From Burkholderia plantarii (GTDB lineage: Bacteria > Pseudomonadota > Gammaproteobacteria > Burkholderiales > Burkholderiaceae): a DNA stretch of 64,000 nucleotides. The notes under the pieces are model-generated. The model did no database searches. It saw nothing but the letters and a program-made list of their open reading frames with translations, and was not told the origin of the DNA. The position numbers were made by a program, and so were the translations under genes. Shown in pieces: positions 16,903 through 25,256 of the stretch; position 1 is the stretch's first letter; every line of letters begins with the position of its first letter. The stretch spans positions 744,001 to 808,000 of the forward strand of contig NZ_CP007213.1 in the NCBI RefSeq assembly GCF_001411805.1, in the 5' to 3' direction.

Positions 16903-17949
16903 CTACGCCTTCGGCTCGAACGGTTGCGGCACGCGGCCGGCCGACTGGCGGCTCAGCATCCAGCCCGGGTATTCGGGCGCCAGCGCGCTGACCGCGTCGA
17001 GCTGCTCGAGATCGTCGGCATCGAGCTTCAGGCTGGCCGCGCCGAGGTTCTGCTCGATCTGCTCGAGCCGCTTGCCGCCGACGATCACCGTCGTCACGAA
17101 CGGCTTGGCGAGCAGGTAGGCGAGCGCGACGGCCGCCACGCTCGCGCCGTGCTTCCCGGCGATCGGCCGCATCGCCGCCACGCAGGCCCAGGCGCGATCC
17201 TTGTCGACCGGCGGGAAGTCGAAGGTGGCGCGGCGCCCGCCGGCATCGGTCGAGCCGGGGCCGTACTTGCCCGACAGCAGGCCGCCCGCGAGCGGCGACC
17301 ACACCATCAGCCCGATCTTTTCCTCCTTCATCATCGGCACGAGTTCGCGTTCGAGGTCGCGGCCGGCGATCGAGTAATAGGCCTGCACCGTTTCGAAGCG
17401 CGCGAAACCGCGCCGCTCTGCGATGCCGAGCGCCTTCGCGATGCGCCAGGCCTGCCAGTTCGACACGCCGATGTAGCGCACCAGGCCGCGCGAGACCAGA
17501 TCGTCGAGCGCGCGCAGCGTTTCGTCGATCGGCGTGACCGGGTCGTTCGCATGGACCTGGTAAAGATCGATGTAGTCGGTCTGCAGGCGTTGCAGGCTGG
17601 CCTCGACCGATGCCAGAATGTGGCCGCGCGACGAACCGCGATCGTTCGGGCCGCTGCCCATCGGCGCGAACACCTTGGTGGCGATCACCACCTCGGTGCG
17701 CGGCACCGCCAGGTTTTTCAGCGACTGGCCGAGCATCCGCTCCGATTCGCCGAACGAATAGACGTTGGCCGTATCGATGAAGTTGACGCCGGCCTCCAGG
17801 CTGCGCCGCACGATCGTGTCGGCCGTCGGCTGGTCCACGCCCGCGATGTCGCTCCAGATTCCGCCCTGTCCGGCATGGCCGAAGGTCATGGTGCCGAGAC
17901 AGATCTCGGATACGAAGAGGCCGGTGTTGCCAAGTTGGTTGTAACGCAT
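16903..17949 (-). CDS. aldo/keto reductase
   Basis: A 348-residue NADPH-dependent TIM-barrel reductase. The catalytic tetrad is visible: D59 in NFIDTAN, Y64 in VYSFG, K92 in ATKVF and H133 in YQVHAND. The start MRYNQLGNTGLFVSEICLG is typical of the YajO/Tas-like (AKR11/AKR12) bacterial group. GGAGATCACG before the ATG supports the start. The natural substrate is not known. It converges with the SDR gene. Confidence 0.93.
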   Translation of the reverse strand: MRYNQLGNTGLFVSEICLGTMTFGHAGQGGIWSDIAGVDQPTADTIVRRSLEAGVNFIDTANVYSFGESERMLGQSLKNLAVPRTEVVIATKVFAPMGSGPNDRGSSRGHILASVEASLQRLQTDYIDLYQVHANDPVTPIDETLRALDDLVSRGLVRYIGVSNWQAWRIAKALGIAERRGFARFETVQAYYSIAGRDLERELVPMMKEEKIGLMVWSPLAGGLLSGKYGPGSTDAGGRRATFDFPPVDKDRAWACVAAMRPIAGKHGASVAAVALAYLLAKPFVTTVIVGGKRLEQIEQNLGAASLKLDADDLEQLDAVSALAPEYPGWMLSRQSAGRVPQPFEPKA

Positions 17950-18751
17950 CGTGATCTCCGTCGGTGGGCCGACTGCGCCGGCCAGGAATCGCGTACTATG
18001 CGCTGCCGGCGCGATGCGATAAAGGGCGCCGGCTTGAATGGACCGTTATTTTCCGGCGGCACAATGCGGGCAGCCCGATTGCGATTGCGACGATCATGGT
18101 TTGCCGCCGCTCGCGGTTCGGCGGACGGGCGTATCATCGCCGTGTCGGTGCCGATTGCGGTCGGGCGTTGCAGTCGGGCATGCCGAAACGGCAATTGCCA
18201 CATCGGCGTGTTTCACGGATCATTGCGCGATGAATGCCGAACCCGCACGGGTTCGAATCGCCGGGCGAAGCAACTTCGCTTGCCGAAGCGCGGCGCCGGA
18301 GCGGCAGCTGCAGCGAGCCTCAACGGTTTTCATTGACCGGATACGGGAATCAAGGGTTTATTCCGCTTCTCGAAAGGCATGCGCCGATGGTTTGAGCGCG
18401 TGTACGCGGCCTGCGCCGAATTCCGCGCGGCCATCGCACGCGATCCACCGATCGCCGCCGAGCCTGTTTCGCCGCGGGATTTCGCCGTTTTCAAACGCGA
18501 TCCGGTTTCGAGTGTCGGGATATCGGCGGTAAAAAGCCGTGGCCTGTCCGCTGCGCCAACCCGGTAATGCCAGCCTTGCAGTGTATTGCGCCAGGCCGAT
18601 TTTCAAGGCGATCGCCGTTCGAGCGCGCGCATTCATCACGATGATGCGCCGCGAGCGGCGTCGCCCAAATGAACAGAAATCCATGCCGGCCCATGCCGGC
18701 AACCAGCGCCGACCCGATCGGCTTCAAGGAAATGTGTTGGTGAAAGGTCTC
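17950..18751. other. gene-poor stretch of about 800 bases
   Basis: Several frames are open but their translations are Arg/Cys-rich and unlike proteins, and none has a good ribosome site. I see no RNA gene or obvious repeat. It probably holds the promoters of the aldo/keto reductase and the 217-aa gene, possibly with decayed sequence. Confidence 0.4.
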
Positions 18752-19405
18752 ATGAAGCAAGGGAAACCGAAACTTACCCGTCAGGACGCCGAGCGTCTGT
18801 TCTCCGGACTGCCGGCCGCGGGGGGCAGCAGTGCGAGCCGGCCGGTCAATCCGTTCGAAGCCAGCCCGTTCGACATGACGCGCCGCGCCGACGAAAAGGC
18901 CACGCTGTGGAAGGACAACCTCGTCACGCTGCCGATCGCGTTCGTGGTGCCGGCCGCGTATGCGTCGCTGGCCGTGCTGAGCCGGGCGATCGTGCAGGCC
19001 TGGCGCGTGAGGTGGGTGCGGGAGGCCGGCCACGAAATCGTGGCGGAATTCCCCGAGGGATGGAAGGCGGTGCGCCCCGCCTCCGGGCCGATCGAGCTTC
19101 GCGACCCGTCGAACGTGGTGCGGGCCGTCTACGGCTGGGCCGAGGACGCCGAGCTGCGGCTGCTGACGCGCTACCTGGTCGAAACCCAGTCGAACAGCTC
19201 GACCGGCATGAGCAGCCTGCTGATCCGCGATCGCGCCAGCGGGCAGATCCTCGAACGCTCGTCGATCTGGTCCTCGCTGTCGGGCGCCAGTCATCCGGAC
19301 TGGGCGCGGCTTTCCGGCTGGCTCAACAGCCATTTCCCGCAGCATCAGGACCCGCTGCGCTACTGGGAAGACTGCGAGCGGAACCTGCGGGCCGCCGAGG
19401 CCTGA
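18752..19405 (+). CDS. unknown 217-aa protein with one possible membrane segment
   Basis: Not recognised. Begins MKQGKPKLTRQDAERLF. A hydrophobic stretch at about residues 53-75 (LVTLPIAFVVPAAYASLAVL) could be a membrane helix. A soluble part follows, with two WxxL-type segments and the ending YWEDCERNLRAAEA. Alternative GTG/TTG starts at 18734-18740 follow an AAGGA and cannot be excluded. Codon use fits its neighbours. The function is unknown. Confidence 0.6.
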   Translation: MKQGKPKLTRQDAERLFSGLPAAGGSSASRPVNPFEASPFDMTRRADEKATLWKDNLVTLPIAFVVPAAYASLAVLSRAIVQAWRVRWVREAGHEIVAEFPEGWKAVRPASGPIELRDPSNVVRAVYGWAEDAELRLLTRYLVETQSNSSTGMSSLLIRDRASGQILERSSIWSSLSGASHPDWARLSGWLNSHFPQHQDPLRYWEDCERNLRAAEA

Positions 19406-19470
19406 GCCGGCGGCGCGCTCGCCCGAGCGGCGGGCGCGGCATGGATTCGTTCCGCATGAAAACAGGGCGG

Positions 19471-19490
19471 GGATGCATGTGCATGCATCC
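19471..19490. terminator. palindromic hairpin between convergent genes
   Basis: GGATGCATG at 19471-19479 and CATGCATCC at 19482-19490 form a perfect inverted repeat with a two-base centre, extendable with flanking GC pairs. It lies between the 217-aa gene and the TetR gene. Confidence 0.45.
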
Positions 19491-19511
19491 GCCACACCGG
19501 ATGGCGGCCGG

Positions 19512-20171
19512 CTAATCCGACAGTCGCCATGCCGCCTTGACGCCGGCTTCGAGCAGGTGCCGCGAGAGCGCCGGGTCGTCCACCGCGCGGGCCAGCACCA
19601 GCGAGCCCACCGCCAGCGCCACGGCGGCCAGCGCCGCATCGTGCCGGCGCGCGGCGTCGGCCGCCCCGTCGTCGGCCGCTCCGTGTTCGCCCTCCTTGTC
19701 GTTCACTGTATCTCTGTTCACCACGGCCTTGTTCCCCGCCGCGTCGTCCGCCACGAACCGCGCGCAGTCGATCAGCGAGGCCAGGTGTTCGGTGAAGACG
19801 CGCCGCACGGCCGCGTCGCCGCGGCCGATCTCGACGCCGAGCGCGGCCGCGGCGCAGCCGGTCTCGGGGTGATCGCGGTGCCGCTCGTTGAGGTAGGCGG
19901 CCATGAACGCGACCGGCCCCGGCAGCGAGGCGTGCCGGGCCATCCGTTCGCGCAGCCGTTTCGTGGTCTGGTCGAAGCCGATCGCGATCGCCGCGGCGAT
20001 CAGCGTGTCCTTCGACTTGAAATGCGCGTAGAAGCCGCCGTGCGTGAGGCCCGCCGTTTCCATCAGGCTGGCCACGCCGACCGCGTCGATGCCTTCGCGG
20101 CGAAAGCGCGCCGAGGCCACCGCCTCGATGCGGGCGCGCGTTCTTGCTTTGTGCTCCGAATCGTATCGCAT
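19512..20171 (-). CDS. TetR-family transcriptional regulator
   Basis: A 219-residue regulator with an N-terminal HTH: ARFRREGIDAVGVASLMETAG then LTHGGFYAHFKSKDTLI. This is the sequence style of the NemR/AcrR-like group. The C-terminal domain has an unusual acidic insert around VNRDTVNDKEGEHGAADDG, unlike typical family members. GGAG five bases before the ATG at 20171 supports the start. It lies downstream of the MarR gene on the same strand with a 56-base gap and may be co-transcribed with it. Confidence 0.9.
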   Translation of the reverse strand: MRYDSEHKARTRARIEAVASARFRREGIDAVGVASLMETAGLTHGGFYAHFKSKDTLIAAAIAIGFDQTTKRLRERMARHASLPGPVAFMAAYLNERHRDHPETGCAAAALGVEIGRGDAAVRRVFTEHLASLIDCARFVADDAAGNKAVVNRDTVNDKEGEHGAADDGAADAARRHDAALAAVALAVGSLVLARAVDDPALSRHLLEAGVKAAWRLSD

Positions 20172-20227
20172 CGCCTCTCCGTCTTGCCGAGGCGCGCCGG
20201 CCGCGCGATCCGTCACGCGCGCGGTAT

Positions 20228-20662
20228 TCAGCCGGCCAGCGCCTCCGTCAATTGATAGACCTCGTTGCTGAACGCCTGCAGGTCGCCCTTGCCGCTATGG
20301 CGCGCCAGCTCGCCCTGAGCCGCTTCCCAGTCGGGCAGGCAGACTTCGTAGAGCTTCTCGCCGGTGCGCGTGAGGCTCCACAGCCGCACGCGCTTGTCCT
20401 CGCGATCGGGCTGCGAGCGCACCAGCTTGCGCGCGCGCAGCGTGGCGAGCGTGCGGCTGAGCGTGGTCTGATCGAGCAGCAGGGCGTCCGACAGCGCGCG
20501 CATCGACACCGCGTCGACCCCGTACAGCGCCATCAGGATCGTGAACTGCGTGATGCGGATGCCGTGGGGCGCGAGCCGGGCGTCGTAGATCGACGTGACC
20601 GCGCGCGCGGCCTGTCGAAGGGTGCCGCAATGGCACGGCAGTTTCAGCGGGCCCAGGCTCAT
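20228..20662 (-). CDS. MarR-family transcriptional regulator
   Basis: A 144-residue winged-helix regulator: HGIRITQFTILMALYGV, recognition helix LLDQTTLSRTLATLRAR, then the wing SQPDREDKRVRLWSLT, whose DxRxR pattern is characteristic of MarR. GAGGAGAG precedes the ATG. Such proteins repress efflux genes and release DNA on binding phenolic or lipophilic compounds. It follows the tripartite efflux operon on the same strand, and a perfect 17-bp palindrome sits 31 bases upstream of its start. Confidence 0.92.
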   Translation of the reverse strand: MSLGPLKLPCHCGTLRQAARAVTSIYDARLAPHGIRITQFTILMALYGVDAVSMRALSDALLLDQTTLSRTLATLRARKLVRSQPDREDKRVRLWSLTRTGEKLYEVCLPDWEAAQGELARHSGKGDLQAFSNEVYQLTEALAG

Positions 20663-20692
20663 GGCTTGCTCTCCTCGTCGGATGGGGGGCGG

Positions 20693-20709
20693 AATATGTT
20701 GAACATATT
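20693..20709. promoter_or_regulatory. 17-bp palindrome, probable MarR operator
   Basis: AATATGTT, a central G, then AACATATT: a perfect inverted repeat in an AT-rich patch between the outer-membrane efflux gene and marR. The position suits autorepression by the adjacent MarR protein. The assignment is inference from symmetry and position. Confidence 0.65.
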
Positions 20710-20775
20710 CTATGACAAGGAAAATCCCGGAAAATCATGGTTTCGACCTGCCTGGTACCGGTTCGGACTGATTTT

Positions 20776-22314
20776 TCACGGCGCCTTCGCGGCCTCGCGA
20801 GGCGCCGCGGCGAGTGCGGTCGGCTGCGCCCCGGGCGGGCTCCAGCCGCCGCCGAGCGAGCGGAACGTCGCCACCGCCGCGCGCGCGTAGTCGGCATCGA
20901 GGCGGGCCTGCTCGCCGCGTGCCTCGAGCCACTGCTGGTTTTCGAGCAATACCTCTACCAGGCTCGCGTCGCCCTGTTCGTAGGCGTCGCGCGCGGCGCG
21001 GCGCGCCTGCGCCTCGGCCTCCACCTGGCGCGCGACTTCGGCGCGCTGCGCGCCGATCTGGGCCCAGTCGGTCACCGCGTTCTCGACGTCCTCGGCCGCG
21101 CGCAGCACGGTCTGCCGGTACGACGCGAGCGCCTCGGCATAGCGCCCCCTGGCCTGCGCCACCTCGGCGTCGACGCGCCCGAAATCGAACAGCCGCCAGC
21201 GCAGCCCCGCCAGCGCGCCGGGCTGGAACGCGGTCGACTTGAACAGCGGCCCGTCGAGCGCCTCGAAGCCGAGGATGCCCGACAGCGACACCTTGGGGTA
21301 ATACTCGGCCAGCGCCTCGCCGATCCCGGCGTTGCCGGCCGCGAGCCGCCGCTCGGCGGCCACCACGTCGGGGCGGCGGCGCAGCAGCGCTTCGGGCAGG
21401 ATCTCCGCGGGCAGCCCCGGCACCCCGAAATGCGCGCCCGGCGCCGCCAGCTCGGCGGAATAGGTGCCGGGCGCGGCGCCCATCAGGACGTCGAGCCGGT
21501 TGGTCTGGCGTGCGCTCTCGGCCACGAGCGGCGGGCGCTGCGCGCGCGTCCTGGCGAGCCGCGCCTCGGCCTCGGCCAGCTCGCGCCGCGTCGCCACGCC
21601 GTTGTGGACGCGGTCGCGCACCAGCGAGGCCAGCCGGCCGTCGGCCTCGACCTGCTGGTCGACGATGGCGATGCGCGCCTGCAGGCCGCGCAGCCGGAAG
21701 TACGCGTCGGCCGCCTCGGCCGCCACCGACACGCGCGAGCCCGCATGCAGCGCCTCGGCCGCCTGCGCCTCGGCGCTCGCGGCCTGCGCGCGGCGATGCA
21801 GGCCGCCCGCCAGGTCGATCTCCCAGCTCGCGCCGAGCCCGAGTTGCGTATAGCTCTGGTTGCGCTCGTAGCCGGGCAGCGCCGAGCCGATCCGGCCGAG
21901 CGGCGATTCGAGCGACTGCCGCTGGCGCGCGGCCGTGCCGCTGACGTCGAGCCGCGGCAGCATCTGCGCGCCGGCATCGGCGGCCGTCGCGCGCGCCTGC
22001 GCGACGCGTGCCTCGGCGGCGGCCAGATCGAGGTTCTGCGCGAGCACGCGATCGATCAGCCGCGTGAGCACCGGATCGTCGAAGCCGAGCCACCAGCTGT
22101 CGAGCGCGACCGGCGCGCCCGCGGGCTGCGCCTGCACGGTGTGGAGCGCGTCCTGGCTCGCATAGGCGGGCGCGAGCGGCGAGGCTACCGGGTGATAGTC
22201 CGGGCCGACCGTGCAGCCGCCCAGCGCGAGCAGGCCGGGCACGGCCAGCAGCGCGGTACACGAACGCGCGGCGCGCAGCGGCCGGCTCGGGGAGAGGAAA
22301 AGCTTACGGAACAT
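20776..22314 (-). CDS. NodT-family outer-membrane efflux lipoprotein
   Basis: A 512-residue TolC-like channel protein. The signal peptide ends in the lipobox LALGGC with lipidated Cys34, followed by TVGPDYHPV, the standard NodT-family start. The body has two OEP repeats rich in Ala, Arg and Glu coiled-coil segments. It would form the outer-membrane exit of the tripartite pump whose permease gene ends ten bases upstream. The C-terminal end (AALREAAKAP-like) is Ala-rich. Confidence 0.93.
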   Translation of the reverse strand: MFRKLFLSPSRPLRAARSCTALLAVPGLLALGGCTVGPDYHPVASPLAPAYASQDALHTVQAQPAGAPVALDSWWLGFDDPVLTRLIDRVLAQNLDLAAAEARVAQARATAADAGAQMLPRLDVSGTAARQRQSLESPLGRIGSALPGYERNQSYTQLGLGASWEIDLAGGLHRRAQAASAEAQAAEALHAGSRVSVAAEAADAYFRLRGLQARIAIVDQQVEADGRLASLVRDRVHNGVATRRELAEAEARLARTRAQRPPLVAESARQTNRLDVLMGAAPGTYSAELAAPGAHFGVPGLPAEILPEALLRRRPDVVAAERRLAAGNAGIGEALAEYYPKVSLSGILGFEALDGPLFKSTAFQPGALAGLRWRLFDFGRVDAEVAQARGRYAEALASYRQTVLRAAEDVENAVTDWAQIGAQRAEVARQVEAEAQARRAARDAYEQGDASLVEVLLENQQWLEARGEQARLDADYARAAVATFRSLGGGWSPPGAQPTALAAAPREAAKAP

Positions 22315-22324
22315 GGTGGGCGCC

Positions 22325-23941
22325 TCAGTTGGCTGGCTTCGACGAATCGGGGGGCGGCGGCGGCACGACCTTGCGCATCAGCGGCACGATCAGCGTGGCG
22401 AACATGAAGCCGATCATGATGACGGTCAGCGCGTCGCCGTAGGCCATGGTCTGCGCCTCGCGAAACGCGATGTCGTGCAGCTCGCGCAGCGAGGCGGCGG
22501 CGCCCGCCTGCGCGGAGCCGAGCGCCGGGCCGAGCTGCGCCTGCAGCGTGCCGAGCATCTTCTGCATCGGCTGGTTGGCGGCGGTGAGCCGCGAGGCGAT
22601 GTCGGTGAAATGCTCGTTGGTGCGGTTGTTGAGAATCGCGCCGACGATCGCGATGCCGACCGCGCCGCCCAGATTGCGCATCATGTTGAACAGGCCGCTC
22701 GCGTACTTGAGCCGTTCCGGCGGCAGGCTGCCGAGCCCGAGCGTGACGGCCGGCGCGATCGCGAACACCTGCGGGAAGCCGCGGATCAGCTGCGGCCAGA
22801 GCAGCTGCTGGTTGCCCCAGTCGTGCGTGATGAAGCGGAAGTCCCACATCGACAGTCCGAACATCGCCATGCCGAACATCATCAGCCAGCGCAGGTCGGT
22901 CTTGCGCGCGAAGATCACGTAGACCGGCACGCCCACCAGCGCGGCGATGCCGGTGGGCACCATCGCCACGCCGGTCTGCCAGGCGTCGTAGCCGCGCACG
23001 TAGCCGAGGAACAGCGGCGTCAGGTAGATCGACGAGAACGCGCCCACGCCGGTCAGGAACGACAGGATGCAGCCGATCGTGAAGTTGCGGTTGGCGAGCG
23101 CGCGCAGGTCGACGATCGGGTTGTCGACGCTCAGGCAGCGCGCGATGAACACGCTGCCGGCGCAGGCCGAGATCACGGCGCAGCGTCGGATCGTCGGATC
23201 GTCGAGCCAGTTCCAGCGCGCGCCTTCCTCCAGCACGTATTCGAGCGTGCCGAGGAACACCGCCATCAACGCGATGCCGAGATAGTCGGCGCCCTTGAGC
23301 AGCGACAGGTCGGGCCGGTCGATGTCGGCGCTCAGCGACACGCCGAACGCGACCAGCAGGCCCGGCACCAGGTTCACGTAGAACAGCCAGCGCCAGTTCA
23401 GGGTATCGGTGATGAAGCCGCCCACGATCGGCCCGAGCGCCGGCGCGAGCGAGGCGATGGTGCCGATCACGGCGGCCGCGATCACGCGCCGCTTGCCGTC
23501 GAAGTAGTGGAACGACGAGGTGAACACGGTGGGCACCATCGACGCGCCGAGCACGCCCTGGATCGCGCGGAACACGATCATGCTCTCGATGTTCCAGGCG
23601 AAGCCGCACATCAGGCTGGCGGCCGTGAAGCCGAGCGCCGAGCCGGTGAACAGGCGCCGCGTGGAGAACACGCGGGTGAGCCAGCCCGACATCGGGATCA
23701 CGGTGATCTCGGCGATCAGGTAGGCGGTCTGCACCCAGCCGATCTGGTCCTGCGCCGCGCTCAGGCCGCCGCCGATCTCCTGCAGCGACGAAGCCACGAT
23801 CTGGATGTCGAGCAGCGCGATGAACATGCCGACGCACATCACGGCGAACGGCCAGGCGGGCGGATGCGCGGCGGCCGGCGCGGCGCCCGCCGGCGCACCC
23901 GGCGGCGGCGCCGCGGGCGTGGCGTTGACGGGTTCGCTCAT
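22325..23941 (-). CDS. DHA2 (EmrB/QacA) family drug exporter
   Basis: A 538-residue, 14-helix MFS permease. The first helix contains MFIALLDIQIVASSLQEIGGGL, where DHA2 proteins carry the LDxTIVNVALP-like motif, and the antiporter motif FRAIQGVLGASMVPTVF is present, as are LGPIVGGFI and WRWLFYVNL. It pumps hydrophobic compounds using the proton gradient together with the HlyD adaptor. Its ATG overlaps the adaptor stop (ATGA), so the two are translationally coupled. Size and order match emrAB-outer-membrane-factor operons. The substrate is unknown; the neighbouring polyyne is a plausible candidate. Confidence 0.93.
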   Translation of the reverse strand: MSEPVNATPAAPPPGAPAGAAPAAAHPPAWPFAVMCVGMFIALLDIQIVASSLQEIGGGLSAAQDQIGWVQTAYLIAEITVIPMSGWLTRVFSTRRLFTGSALGFTAASLMCGFAWNIESMIVFRAIQGVLGASMVPTVFTSSFHYFDGKRRVIAAAVIGTIASLAPALGPIVGGFITDTLNWRWLFYVNLVPGLLVAFGVSLSADIDRPDLSLLKGADYLGIALMAVFLGTLEYVLEEGARWNWLDDPTIRRCAVISACAGSVFIARCLSVDNPIVDLRALANRNFTIGCILSFLTGVGAFSSIYLTPLFLGYVRGYDAWQTGVAMVPTGIAALVGVPVYVIFARKTDLRWLMMFGMAMFGLSMWDFRFITHDWGNQQLLWPQLIRGFPQVFAIAPAVTLGLGSLPPERLKYASGLFNMMRNLGGAVGIAIVGAILNNRTNEHFTDIASRLTAANQPMQKMLGTLQAQLGPALGSAQAGAAASLRELHDIAFREAQTMAYGDALTVIMIGFMFATLIVPLMRKVVPPPPPDSSKPAN

Positions 23942-25029
23942 TGCGCGGCCCCGTGCGTGTCGACCGTCACGGTGGTGGACAGGCCAGGGCGCAGCACGCC
24001 GAGCACGCCGTCGGCCGCGTCGAACGCGATCCGTACCGGCACGCGCTGCACGATGCGCGTGAAGTTGCCGGTGGCGTTCTGCGGCGGGATCACGCTGAAC
24101 ACGGCGCCGGTGGCCGGCGCGAGCAGGTGGACGTGGCCCTGGAAGCACTGCGAGGCGCGCACGTCGGCACAGATCTTCGCGCTCTGCCCGGCGCGCATCC
24201 GCGCGAGCTGGTCCTCCTTGAAGTTGGCGTCGACCCACAGGCCGCTGGCCGCCACCACCGACATCAGCTGGGTGCCCGGCGTGACGTAGCTGCCGACGTG
24301 GATCGAGCGATTGCCGACGTAGCCGTCGATCGGCGCGCGCAACTCGGTGTAGCCGCTGTTCAGCTCGGCCGTGCGCCGCGTCGCGGCGGCCTGCAGGATG
24401 GTGGCGTCGGCGCCGGCGACCTCGCTGTCGAGCACCGCCACCTGCTGGCGGGCCTCGCGCAGCTTCGCCGTGGCCGCGTCGAGCTGGGCCTGGGCCTGCT
24501 TGAGCGCCGCGTTGGTGCGCTCCTCGCTCTGGCGCGTGCCGGCCTCGGTGTTGAGCAGGTTGCGGTAGCGCGTGGCGTCGATCCTCGCGAACGCCAGCGC
24601 GGCCGATTTCCCGGCCACTTCGGCACTGGCCTGGTCGATCAGGGTCTGCTGCAGCGCGCGGCGCGCCACCAGCTGCGCGCGCGCGGCCTGCATCGCGGCC
24701 TCGTTGGCCCTGGCCGCGTCGAGCGCCGCCGCGAAGTCGCCGGGCTGCAGGCGCAGCAGCGGCTGGCCGGCATGCACGCGCTGGTTGTCCTCCACCAGCA
24801 GCTCGGACACGTAGCCGGCCACGTGCGGGGAGATCACGGTGATGTTGCCGCCCACGTAGGCGTCGTCGGTGCTTTCGTAGAAGCGCGCGTGCAGCCACCA
24901 GTAGATCGCATAGCCCAGCAACACGACGATCAAGACGATCAGCACCAGCAGCACGGGCTTGCGCTTGCGTTTCGGTTTCGCGTCGGCGGTGGGCGGCAGC
25001 GCCGGCGCGCCCGATTGGTTGTCGCTCAA
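23938..25029 (-). CDS. HlyD/EmrA-type efflux adaptor
   Basis: A 363-residue periplasmic adaptor. After a short cytoplasmic stretch and a KPKRKRK basic patch comes one membrane helix (VLLVLIVLIVVLLGYAIYWW). Next are the lipoyl half-motif STDDAYVGGNITVISPHVAGYV, a coiled-coil hairpin, and the second half-motif TELRAPIDGYVGNRSIHVGSYV. A TTG start is proposed because AAGGAG lies nine bases upstream of it. Upstream in-frame codons to 25095 lack such a site. It is the first gene of the three-gene efflux operon, 227 bases from the end of the P450 gene. Confidence 0.9.
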   Translation of the reverse strand: MSDNQSGAPALPPTADAKPKRKRKPVLLVLIVLIVVLLGYAIYWWLHARFYESTDDAYVGGNITVISPHVAGYVSELLVEDNQRVHAGQPLLRLQPGDFAAALDAARANEAAMQAARAQLVARRALQQTLIDQASAEVAGKSAALAFARIDATRYRNLLNTEAGTRQSEERTNAALKQAQAQLDAATAKLREARQQVAVLDSEVAGADATILQAAATRRTAELNSGYTELRAPIDGYVGNRSIHVGSYVTPGTQLMSVVAASGLWVDANFKEDQLARMRAGQSAKICADVRASQCFQGHVHLLAPATGAVFSVIPPQNATGNFTRIVQRVPVRIAFDAADGVLGVLRPGLSTTVTVDTHGAAQ

Positions 25030-25153
25030 GTTGAGGTTCTCCTTCGCATTGGCATTGAGAGCCGTGGTGGCGTGGTTCGGATATCGCGGTCGCAACGATC
25101 GACACGATTCATGCCGGTTTCACATGCTCACCGTCATATGAAATACCCGCGAT

Positions 25154-25182
25154 CCGGCACGCCCGAGGCGCGGGCGTGCCGG
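25154..25182. terminator. hairpin after the polyyne operon
   Basis: CCGGCACGCCCG (25154-25165) pairs with CGGGCGTGCCGG (25171-25182), a perfect 12-bp stem with a five-base loop. It lies between the P450 gene and the efflux operon. A short T-containing tail follows on the minus strand, so termination may be partial. Confidence 0.6.
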
Positions 25183-25256
25183 TCGTCGCGGGCCGGCGCG
25201 ATCGCGCGCGGCGCCCGACGAAGCGCGGGGTGGCGCGGCGGCTCGCGCCGCGTGCC

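Noticed and set aside
18038..18702. Overlapping small frames in the gap after the aldo/keto reductase
   Set aside because: Cys/Arg-rich translations with no ribosome sites or recognisable domain.
22325..25105. Possible 926-residue adaptor-permease fusion
   Set aside because: The long frame reads the adaptor region in the wrong frame. The adaptor and the permease are separate genes joined by an ATGA overlap.
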